Source of the DNA: a virus
Length of the DNA stretch: 58,313 nt
Reading direction: 5' to 3' (one strand)
Virus record (IMG/VR): IMGVR_UViG_3300046462_000093
Location: 1-58,313 of that record
Both the position numbers and the translations under genes were made by a program. Positions within the stretch are counted from its first letter, which is position 1; every line of letters begins with the position of its first letter. Positions 18,301-24,376 of this stretch are shown here, piece after piece. A model generated the notes under the pieces. The model was not told the origin of the DNA. It saw only the letters and a list, made by a program, of their open reading frames with translations, and did no database searches.

Positions 18301-18708
18301 ACAGAAAGCGGATATCCTGTAAACATAGACAAGCGTATTCCTCAATTTGATAATCGTTTAAAGCTTCCTAACGGTCAACCGGCAAATTTACACAAATATC
18401 TTATGGTCCATGAAATTGAAGAACATAAAGCAATGCAACAAGGAATGCCTTACGAAAAAGCACATTTGAATGTGGGCACGCCTGCTGAAAGAAAAGCTGT
18501 AGAAGCCGACGGTGTTAATTGGGGCGAATATGAAAAAATAATGGATGGATATTTAGCTCAGACTGAACATGAAAATCCTAAAGACCCTCCTAAAAATCTT
18601 TTTAAAGACCCTTATCCTCACAAGAAGCAAGTTTTGCTTGAAAAGAACGCGGCGGCGAAGTACAAACTTGTGCCAGTGCAAGGTAATCCGTTTTCGGTGA
18701 AGAAATGA
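15352..18708 (+). CDS. polyvalent virion-type protein with ADP-ribosyltransferase-like domain
   Basis: 1118 residues, starting one base after the portal stop. Residues 1-150 are Pro/Gly-rich and disordered. At about 240-345 a segment TIYRGMSAGEYNNFLQTG, LTYWSSDPKSAVSY and HEVGVSRPIDKSEIIG has the R / S-T-S-like / E layout of ADP-ribosyltransferases. Residues about 625-960 (YHVEEAQSDWHQQGREKGY, SWTPGEAQAARYDLSKQ, GGEGMRYYYDK, DTALRKGFPLFS) match a domain typical of large polyvalent proteins of phages and mobile elements. Near 1020 a VHEIEEHKAM motif with AHLNVGTPAERKAVEADGV may be metallopeptidase-like. Likely packaged and ejected into the host; enzyme activity is inferred. Confidence 0.7.
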   Translation: MAKTLQYTADGLPYYQDDNNPLPVDQSYDPATGVSYPTSTSPYTSGLPVEKNSLVDILTGAGGGERYQLFPEKIVRSALSLPTDVMQGKVQTPIVPPSVPISSDVGGEDELLQRVQDMAAMMGGGGVGMAEKGAVGSAGGKLVQPEIKAPLLNKFGEGYEFNVEPSSISKNGYEATVIPKDRSGFQKYKPRNNKDDIHYYDPKIAELKTFDKGEPYEFQVPQLKTNSGLSNSIEPLSDPNTIYRGMSAGEYNNFLQTGKIQSNGEYNLEGQNGLTYWSSDPKSAVSYSNSFAPAKFKARPDAPAYVVATRKPNEVVNVNGVDSHEVGVSRPIDKSEIIGIWEGKPYSIEPFKISLRPSNNGYAEGSSVTGSPQLGWRNILKSDNEAAAPIAALEKAPTFYSAVENAVNNASMKAAPAKQWLSTISNSKGVKPEELDWTGLKDYLGEKDGPISKQEVQDYLQANKVQLKEVQKAPEQLNIKPSDEYEGEFDVVDNRGNVRFTGANREDAEGYVNEEKELGGRNPTKYSKYQLPGAEPNSYREMLLTLPNKVELAKTQLKNAIGNGIEWGKGKLYSDEIIRGLANEDLSVSDLPSNLHSVAANFVDTYKNSNNYKSSHWDEPNILAHVRVNERNVVGENGQNDAKRSYHVEEAQSDWHQQGREKGYKLSKEQEAKLEPEFNRIDDKIVNSGDEEVMGHPDINKAVKMAVDRKIITPEEAKTYLRYSDSQRLGAVPDAPFKRTDQWTDLVVKRIIRDAAEKGLDRISWTPGEAQAARYDLSKQIDELHYNPDTWKLIARNNGRDMINENNVRPEQLADYIGKEASEKLMSRGSNSNGLRSLRGQQLKIGGEGMRYYYDKIFAKAMEKWTGEKVKEGKTTIPDKFDKEAPFIVRNASGEVVYNNIFDENYARRLASEIEGGTYHNASKKPIGTKQSVSYIDLPQSVKDTALRKGFPLFSSGFMLNPVEGNPLINNKQDVPYGAGASNTESGYPVNIDKRIPQFDNRLKLPNGQPANLHKYLMVHEIEEHKAMQQGMPYEKAHLNVGTPAERKAVEADGVNWGEYEKIMDGYLAQTEHENPKDPPKNLFKDPYPHKKQVLLEKNAAAKYKLVPVQGNPFSVKK

Positions 18709-19403
18709 AGTCTGGTATTTATCAAATTTTAAATACTATTACAGGGTTAATATATATTGGAAGTGCTGTTCATTTCCAATTACGTTGGAATTGTCATAAA
18801 AGTGAATTAAGAAATAACAAACATGCTAATAAAAGATTACAAAATTCTTGGAACAAATACGGCGAAGGTGGTTTCAAATTTGAAATCTTAGAGCAGGTGT
18901 TAGATAAAACAAGATTGCTTGAACGGGAGCAATTGTGGATTAATTGGACTTTATGTTATCAAAGAGAATTTGGATTTAATATTTGTAAAATTGCTGGTAA
19001 TAGTTTAGGAGTAAAAGCAACAGAAGAAACAAAAGCTAAAATACGTCTTGCTAACATAGGTAAAAAATTATCAGAAGAACATAAAGCTAAATTAGTTATC
19101 GGCAGTACAGGTAAATTCTTTTCGGAAGAAAGGCGCAGAAAAATTTCCAAATCTAAAATTGGAAAAAGACGTGAGGATATGAAAGGTAATCAATACACTA
19201 AGGGAACTAAACTTTCAGAAGATCATAAAAAGAAAATATCAAAAGGTTTGAAAGGTCGAGATGAAAGTTATAAAAGAAAATCGGATAAATGGCCGCATGG
19301 TAGTCGTTGCATTTGTAGAGAATGTAAAGAAAAAAGGACTAATCTATATAATATTTGGAAAAATAAAGTTATGCCATTTGTAATGGTGAATGCAAATGTC
19401 TAA
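18705..19403 (+). CDS. GIY-YIG homing endonuclease (copy 1)
   Basis: 232 residues. GIY-YIG core SGIYQILN-x6-IYIGSA (residues 3-20), conserved NSWNKYG (47-53), FKFEILE and LEREQLWINW. The C-terminal half contains repeated NUMOD-like DNA-binding units (EETKAKI, SEEHKAKL, SEERRRKISKS, SEDHKKKISKGLKG). A late HGSRCICRECKEKR could bind zinc. It begins on the ATGA overlapping the stop of the polyvalent gene and its stop overlaps the next start. AT-rich, and paralogous to the gene at 45374-46066. Confidence 0.9.
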   Translation: MKSGIYQILNTITGLIYIGSAVHFQLRWNCHKSELRNNKHANKRLQNSWNKYGEGGFKFEILEQVLDKTRLLEREQLWINWTLCYQREFGFNICKIAGNSLGVKATEETKAKIRLANIGKKLSEEHKAKLVIGSTGKFFSEERRRKISKSKIGKRREDMKGNQYTKGTKLSEDHKKKISKGLKGRDESYKRKSDKWPHGSRCICRECKEKRTNLYNIWKNKVMPFVMVNANV

Positions 19404-19605
19404 CAAAATAACAGCAGCTTCATTTTGTTTAGTATTATTTATCAATCAAGCCGATGCTAAATCAATTCCTGGTTGGGGACGGTTGGCTACTGGTAATGAT
19501 ATGCGTCGGTCGCATTTGCATGATATTTATTGTAAAGCAGCAATGGAACACGCTTTGTGGGCAGCGCAACATGGTCATTTAATTGAAAATAGTAGATGTT
19601 GGTAA
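19396..19605 (+). CDS. small exported protein
   Basis: 69 residues from the ATG at 19396 (an ATG two codons upstream is also possible). Its start overlaps the stop of the homing endonuclease gene. Signal peptide 1-21 (cleavage after ADA); the mature part KSIPGWGRLATGNDMRRSH continues with two Cys. Function unknown. It contains one copy of the TGTGGGCA octamer (19556), read as Leu-Trp-Ala. Confidence 0.6.
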   Translation: MSNKITAASFCLVLFINQADAKSIPGWGRLATGNDMRRSHLHDIYCKAAMEHALWAAQHGHLIENSRCW

Positions 19606-19606
19606 A

Positions 19607-20047
19607 ATGAATATCGCACGCAAGATTAAAGACCCTTCATCAATTTTAATAGAAACTGTGGCAGCACAGCTTGCAGCTACTTGGTATGAGATAGGACGCG
19701 GACAAGGCTTGAAGTCGAAGTGGAAAACACCACAAGCTTATGCACGCGCTAATGTAGAGAAGTTTGTACCAAAGGCAATTGAACATTTGATTGATCAATT
19801 GAATAATCCTTATACGCCTGAAGAAAATAAAATTATGATTTACGATGCATTATCCGAACGTGTTAATGATCCTGATAACATTACATCAACACAGATCAAA
19901 GGATTGCCAGCTATCGATATCAAGAAGCTGATCGATAACTTGCCGCCAGCACCACCTTCACAACAATTGAAGCCGGTACGCGATAAACCTATTTCGATTA
20001 AGACTGCTTTAAAGTCACAAACAGCGATTGGTCAAGTGAAAGGCTAA
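19607..20047 (+). CDS. phage protein of unknown function
   Basis: 146 residues from the ATG at 19607; a longer frame upstream overlaps the previous gene and was not used. Mostly helical and soluble: ETVAAQLAATWYEIGRGQGLKSKWKTPQAYARANVEKFVPKAIEHLI reads as long helices, with a Pro-rich linker near 115-125. Position between portal/polyvalent genes and scaffold suggests a virion-assembly role, but no family is recognised. Confidence 0.7.
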   Translation: MNIARKIKDPSSILIETVAAQLAATWYEIGRGQGLKSKWKTPQAYARANVEKFVPKAIEHLIDQLNNPYTPEENKIMIYDALSERVNDPDNITSTQIKGLPAIDIKKLIDNLPPAPPSQQLKPVRDKPISIKTALKSQTAIGQVKG

Positions 20048-20051
20048 AGAA

Positions 20052-20288
20052 ATGGCTAAACGTAGCAAACTTCCTGTAAACAAATTGCCGACAAGCACAG
20101 CTATTGCAGATAGACCAGCACCATATAAACCGACTAAGCAAGAGTTGGATCGCGAGCGTCGATGGAAAGCAGAAGATGCAATGCGCGATCTTGAACGGGC
20201 TGAAGGTCATAAGAAAGACAAAGACCTTATGGCTGATGTAAAGCAAATTGCTTCCGAGAAGATTGACTGTTTAAAGAGGATTAAATAA
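20052..20288 (+). CDS. small basic helical protein
   Basis: 78 residues, highly charged and Lys/Arg-rich (MAKRSKLP start; helix ELDRERRWKAEDAMRDLERAE). It lies 4 nt after the previous gene and 1 nt before the next, so it belongs to the morphogenesis operon. No domain recognised; possibly a nucleic-acid or scaffold-binding accessory. Confidence 0.65.
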   Translation: MAKRSKLPVNKLPTSTAIADRPAPYKPTKQELDRERRWKAEDAMRDLERAEGHKKDKDLMADVKQIASEKIDCLKRIK

Positions 20289-20289
20289 T

Positions 20290-20772
20290 ATGGATATATC
20301 CCGTCGCTTCTTTTTAGGTGGAGCAATATCGCTTGTTGCAGCAACGACATTCGCGCCATCTATATCAGCTATGATGAATTTGCCAACAATTTATGGTGAT
20401 GGTGTAAGGGACGATACCAGCGGTCTTTATGCTTTGTTGCATAACGAACCTTGCACATTTAACAAAGAGCAAATTGGCGTCGAAAATCACGAAGGAATTA
20501 TCTTTCACAAAGGTTATTTTATTATCAAGAATACAATAGAGATACAGAAAGAAACAAAGCTTATTGTTGAAGCACCGCACTTTATCGGATTAACGCTCGA
20601 TAGTAATCAACCTTTCTTTATGTGCGAAAAAGGTTTTAAAGCTAATCAATTTGATCGATGGGCTACGTTTCATGTCGAAGGACATAGAGGTAAGTTAATT
20701 GATTATAAGAAAGAAAAATACGAAATTGAAAGTGATCTTTACAATCGCAACTATAAAAATTTAAAGGTGTAA
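20290..20772 (+). CDS. Tat-exported pectate-lyase-like protein
   Basis: 160 residues. The N terminus SRRFFLGG followed by a hydrophobic stretch ending in SISA (about residue 27) is a twin-arginine signal peptide. The mature part has IYGDGVRDDTSGLYALL, the entry motif of pectate-lyase-3-type beta-helix proteins (usually GDG-x-x-DDT-x-A), then short strand repeats (KGYFIIKNTIEIQKETKLIVEAP-like). It is too short for a full helix, so it may be a fragment or mini-fold. A Tat substrate next to the scaffold gene is very unusual. Confidence 0.65.
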   Translation: MDISRRFFLGGAISLVAATTFAPSISAMMNLPTIYGDGVRDDTSGLYALLHNEPCTFNKEQIGVENHEGIIFHKGYFIIKNTIEIQKETKLIVEAPHFIGLTLDSNQPFFMCEKGFKANQFDRWATFHVEGHRGKLIDYKKEKYEIESDLYNRNYKNLKV

Positions 20773-20773
20773 C

Positions 20774-21652
20774 ATGGCTGAAGAAAAGACCGCTGAAGAA
20801 ATTGCTACTGAAAAGGCTACTGCTGAAAAGGCAGAAGTAAAAGCTGCACGCGAAAGTATTAAAGTTACGACTAGCAAAGCGACTGAAGCAGACGAAGAAA
20901 AAAACGAAGATGAGCAAAATGAGGAAGCTGAAGGAACGGAAGCGGCAGTTGAAGAAAATGAAACTAAGATTGAAGAAAGCGAAACAAAAGTAGAGGATTT
21001 GGAAGCGCAAAAGGCTGAAGCCAAGACAGCTAAAGAGCGCGATAAGTTTCAGAAGCGCATTGATCGTGAAGTAGGCAAGCGCAAAGCTTTAGAAGATGAA
21101 ATCAAGGAACTGAAGGCGAAGCTTGCTGCCGAACCTGACAAGGCGAATGCCTTAACTGAAGAAGAAGTCAATAAACGTGCAAAGCAGATTGCACAGCAAG
21201 AGCTAACGATTAAGGAATTTAACGACGCTTCTGATCGTTTGTTCAATTCGGCTGTGAAAGTAGATAAGGACTTTCAAAAGAAAATCAATTTGCTAGCTGA
21301 TGATATTGGAGCAATTCCCGGTCATCTTGTGGGCATTCTGGATGATTTGGATAATGGTGGTGACGTGCTGGTGCATTTCACGCTTAATCCTGATGATGCT
21401 GAAGAAATATATCAGCTATCGCCAGCTAGGGCGGCTGTTCGATTGGCCAAGCTTGCGGCCAAGATCGAAGCTGATAAGAAGCCTGCACCAAAGGCAATCA
21501 GCAAGGTTCCTGATCCTACCGAACCTATCAAAGGTGGATCGAAGTCGCCCGATCAATTGCCGAAGGAACCAACGAAAAACATGGCTGAATTTATTCGCAT
21601 TAGAAACAAGCAAGCCGAAGATCGAAGACGGGCGAAGCTCGGAATGCATTGA
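20774..21652 (+). CDS. scaffolding protein (putative)
   Basis: 292 residues, extremely charged. The N-terminal 95 residues are Glu/Lys/Ala-rich and disordered, followed by a coiled coil (about 80-135, with ERDKFQKRIDREVGKRKALEDEI-like periodicity). Then comes a compact middle (FNDASDRLFNSAVKVDKDFQKK, IPGHLVGILDD) and a basic C terminus (RNKQAEDRRRAKLG) suited to binding the coat protein. Composition and position immediately before the coat gene match P22-type scaffolding proteins. Confidence 0.75.
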   Translation: MAEEKTAEEIATEKATAEKAEVKAARESIKVTTSKATEADEEKNEDEQNEEAEGTEAAVEENETKIEESETKVEDLEAQKAEAKTAKERDKFQKRIDREVGKRKALEDEIKELKAKLAAEPDKANALTEEEVNKRAKQIAQQELTIKEFNDASDRLFNSAVKVDKDFQKKINLLADDIGAIPGHLVGILDDLDNGGDVLVHFTLNPDDAEEIYQLSPARAAVRLAKLAAKIEADKKPAPKAISKVPDPTEPIKGGSKSPDQLPKEPTKNMAEFIRIRNKQAEDRRRAKLGMH

Positions 21653-21670
21653 ATTTCTACTAATAGCCTC

Positions 21671-21698
21671 TTGACAAAGCTATGCCCACATATATTGT
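21671..21698 (+). promoter_or_regulatory. sigma70-type promoter for the coat gene, overlapped by an inverted repeat
   Basis: -35 TTGACA (21671-21676), 16-nt spacer, -10 TATTGT (21693-21698). Two inverted copies of the octamer TGTGGGCA (21683-21690 and 21696-21703) bracket the -10, an arrangement typical of an operator. Confidence 0.65.
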
Positions 21699-21703
21699 GG
21701 GCA
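21683..21703. repeat. perfect inverted pair of the TGTGGGCA octamer
   Basis: TGCCCACA, five A/T bases, then TGTGGGCA; adding flanking bases gives a 9-bp perfect stem (21682-21704). It is the only place in the window where two copies of the genome-wide octamer face each other. It could be an operator, a hairpin in the transcript, or both. Confidence 0.8.
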
Positions 21704-21855
21704 TATTCGCGTCTGTGGTCCGCATTGTAGACCCTGCAAGTTGAAGGGCTTTCTTGGTCGCCCAATAGACCTTGGTAATTTTCCAAAACTTAAAGCTTTG
21801 AGTTTGAAACCCATTTTGCGCCATTAGTGCGCGCTATACATTTAGGATTGATACA

Positions 21856-23124
21856 ATGGCTGGTAATACACTTCTCACCATCGATATGATTACTGCTGAA
21901 GCGGTTAGATTGTTCAAAAACTCTAACCTTTTTATCATGAATATGGATACGCAGTATGATCCTGCTTTCGCTGTAGACGGCGCTAAGATTGGTTCTACTT
22001 TGCGCATTCGCTTGCCGAACGATTACGTTGTGACCGATGGTCCTGCGATGCAGTTGCAGAATACATCGGAACAGTATGTAACGCTTTCTGTGACTTCGCA
22101 GAAGAACGTGGCTGTTCCGTTCCTTTCTGCCGAACGTACAATGGCTATTGACGACTATTCTGAAATCGTCATTGCACCAATGATCAACAACTTGGCTGGT
22201 AAGGTTGCCAGTACGGTTATGTTAGCTTCGGAAGGTGGTGTTTGCAATTTCGTTTCTAACGTCGATGCAACCGCTGCTGCCAATGCCGTGAGTGCAACAG
22301 GCAAAATCATTTCTCCGACTTCGGAGCAATTCTTAACTGGTAATGCGGTGCTTGACGACAATTCGGCTGATCCGATGACACGCCGCGTTGTTAACGATCC
22401 GACTACCGATGCACGCACGACTGTTAGCCTTCAGGGTCTTTTCAATCCGACACCTGAAATCAGTCAGCAATTCCGAACTGGCATGATGAAGTCCGGTTTG
22501 GGTTACGAGCGTTGGTTCCGTGATCAGACTGTAATTAAGCATACTGCTGGTACGTTCTCTGCTGGTGGTACTGTCAGCGGTGGTAATCAGACTACAGCCG
22601 TTGGTGGTGGTTCGTTGACGGTTAATGCCATTACCGGCACGCTTAAGAAAGGTGACTTTGTTACCATCGATAGCGTCAACGCTGTTAACATGGTGACAAA
22701 GCAAAGCTTGGGTACGCTTCGCCAATTCTGCGTTACGGCTGACGTGATTACAGGCGCAACGACCATTCCGTTGTTCCCTGGTATCATTGGTCCGACAACG
22801 GCCGGTGGCCCCGATCAGCAGTATCAGACTGTTGACGTGCTTCCGCAGAATGGTGCCCAGGTTCGCCTGCTGTGCCAGTCTGGCGAGGTTTTCCGCAAGA
22901 GCATGGCCTATGTGCAGAAGGCGGTTACGCTCGCTACGGCTGATCTTGTCATGCCTAAGAAGGCAGTCGAGGAAGCCGCGAGGGCCGAATACGATGGTAT
23001 TAGCATTCGTATTCTGACTGACTATTTGCCTGGAAGCGATCAGTTGGCTACAAGAACTGATGTGCTTTTTGGGCAGCTATATATTCGTCCCCAATGGCTT
23101 TGCGTGGTGGCGGATAAGATTTAA
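21856..23124 (+). CDS. major capsid protein, P22 gp5-like
   Basis: 422 residues, close to P22 gp5 in size. Recognisable elements: NTLLTIDMITAEAVRLF at the N terminus, GSTLRIRLPNDYVV (about 47-60), SERTMAIDDY-like (AERTMAIDDYSE), an inserted Gly/Thr-rich domain (about 235-300, GTLKKGDFVTID) in the place of the P22 telokin-like insertion domain, and a C-terminal ISIRILTDYLPGSDQ followed by GQLYIRPQW. It assembles the icosahedral shell on the scaffold encoded upstream. The 203-nt leader contains a promoter and operator-like repeat. Confidence 0.9.
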   Translation: MAGNTLLTIDMITAEAVRLFKNSNLFIMNMDTQYDPAFAVDGAKIGSTLRIRLPNDYVVTDGPAMQLQNTSEQYVTLSVTSQKNVAVPFLSAERTMAIDDYSEIVIAPMINNLAGKVASTVMLASEGGVCNFVSNVDATAAANAVSATGKIISPTSEQFLTGNAVLDDNSADPMTRRVVNDPTTDARTTVSLQGLFNPTPEISQQFRTGMMKSGLGYERWFRDQTVIKHTAGTFSAGGTVSGGNQTTAVGGGSLTVNAITGTLKKGDFVTIDSVNAVNMVTKQSLGTLRQFCVTADVITGATTIPLFPGIIGPTTAGGPDQQYQTVDVLPQNGAQVRLLCQSGEVFRKSMAYVQKAVTLATADLVMPKKAVEEAARAEYDGISIRILTDYLPGSDQLATRTDVLFGQLYIRPQWLCVVADKI

Positions 23125-23154
23125 CTTTCATACAATAACTTAGGAGCATTGATT

Positions 23155-23418
23155 ATGGCTTGGGACGAACATGCGAGACACGGTGAAGCGGTTGAATATG
23201 GTGCGAGCAATCCGCATCCCCTATTCGGCAAAGACCCTAACATTTTGAACGAAATGGGTCATACTAAGTATCCAATGCACATTAACCACCCGACTGAAAA
23301 GGATGCTTCTGGCAAATGGCCTAAGCGCGTCGTTGTGCAGGATGAAGATGAGCATGAAGAACTTGTTGGTGCAGTGCGCAAGAGTAAGGCTGCTGCTGAT
23401 TGGACGGCTGGGAAGTAA
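23155..23418 (+). CDS. small protein following the coat gene
   Basis: 87 residues from the ATG at 23155, with TAGGAG at 23141-23146. Acidic, with WDEHARHGEAVEYGASNPHPLFG and a central PKRVVVQDEDEHEELVG. Position directly after the coat gene and before a structured intergenic region would fit a head-decoration or completion factor, but no family is recognised. Confidence 0.7.
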   Translation: MAWDEHARHGEAVEYGASNPHPLFGKDPNILNEMGHTKYPMHINHPTEKDASGKWPKRVVVQDEDEHEELVGAVRKSKAAADWTAGK

Positions 23419-23421
23419 GAT

Positions 23422-23463
23422 GCAAGGGGAGTGTACGCGGGACCAAGGCGGCACTCCCCTTGC
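23422..23463 (+). terminator. strong hairpin after the coat operon
   Basis: Perfect 12-bp stem (23422-23433 with 23452-23463) and 18-nt loop, 3 nt after the stop codon of 23155-23418. No clear U-tract follows, so it may act as a transcript-stabilising or attenuating hairpin rather than a classic terminator. Confidence 0.55.
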
Positions 23464-23624
23464 TTGCTACAAAGGTGTCGGGCTGGGAGCCGGGGGGTGA
23501 CGACCTTTGTGCGAATGTATTATCGCTTAGTATGAGCGTATAATCTGTTCGCTAGTTAACACAACACGCTAGTTATTACCATAATCACCGTAATCCACAA
23601 TTGTTCGATAGGTGACATTAGAAC
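23464..23624 (+). promoter_or_regulatory. structured leader upstream of the gp4-like gene
   Basis: A second hairpin (23469-23476 with 23503-23510), a -10-like TATAAT at 23539-23544 without a convincing -35, and a direct repeat CGCTAGTTA (23550-23558 and 23567-23575, 17 bp apart). Together with the hairpin at 23422 this fills about 200 non-coding bases and probably resets transcription or translation for the tail-completion genes. Confidence 0.4.
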
Positions 23625-24374
23625 ATGACGATTACGGCACGCGATCTAATCTCACTAGCTTTAAAGCAAGCTGGTATCCTTGGTGTGGGTCAAACTGCGC
23701 TTGCAGAGGATATCAACGATTGTTTTCAACTATTATCGCAAATGATAAGTCAGTGGCAGGTACGCCGATGGATGGTGCCAGCCTTGATCGATATAAGCGC
23801 AATCGGTAACGATCAAAAATCTAATCCTCTTGGTCCTGGTCAATACTGGAATGTAGGCGTTCGTCCGAACGATGTTAAGGGCGGTTACATCGTTCAATTG
23901 AATACTGGCAATACGCCGATTAGCTTGCAATTACGAAAAATATTCAGTTACGAAGAATATATTCGTATTGCTGTAAAGGGATTAAACTCGCTTCCCGATC
24001 ATTTCTTTTACGATAATCAGTGGCCGTATGGGAATGTCTTTATCTGGCCGATACCTAATAGCACTTACGAAGTACATTTGCTTGTTGAAGCACCATTGAA
24101 CTTTCCGCTTGCTATCACCAATCCTCCGTCTGCTGGAACAGGATTGGATACACCATTTACATTACCGGCTGAATATCAGGAAGCTGTATTCTATAATTTA
24201 TCATTACGCATTTCAGCTATGTATCAGTTTCCAGCTACGGACGATACAAAACAATTAGCTAAAACATCGCTCAATACTATAGTTGTAGCAAACACACAAG
24301 TTCCAAAAATGCAGATGCCTATCGCAATTCGACGGGCAAAGGCGTTTAATCTGTTTAATGCTGATGGCTATTGA
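23625..24374 (+). CDS. head-tail adaptor, P22 gp4-like tail accessory factor
   Basis: 249 residues. The N-terminal helices TITARDLISLALKQAGI, then EDINDCFQLLSQMISQWQ, are the typical start of P22 gp4 family adaptors. The rest includes ISLQLRKIFSYEEYIRI and PYGNVFIWPIPN. The protein attaches under the portal to extend the DNA channel and stabilise packaged DNA. Its stop overlaps the region just before the gp10-like gene, as in P22-like late operons. Confidence 0.8.
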   Translation: MTITARDLISLALKQAGILGVGQTALAEDINDCFQLLSQMISQWQVRRWMVPALIDISAIGNDQKSNPLGPGQYWNVGVRPNDVKGGYIVQLNTGNTPISLQLRKIFSYEEYIRIAVKGLNSLPDHFFYDNQWPYGNVFIWPIPNSTYEVHLLVEAPLNFPLAITNPPSAGTGLDTPFTLPAEYQEAVFYNLSLRISAMYQFPATDDTKQLAKTSLNTIVVANTQVPKMQMPIAIRRAKAFNLFNADGY

Positions 24375-24376
24375 CA

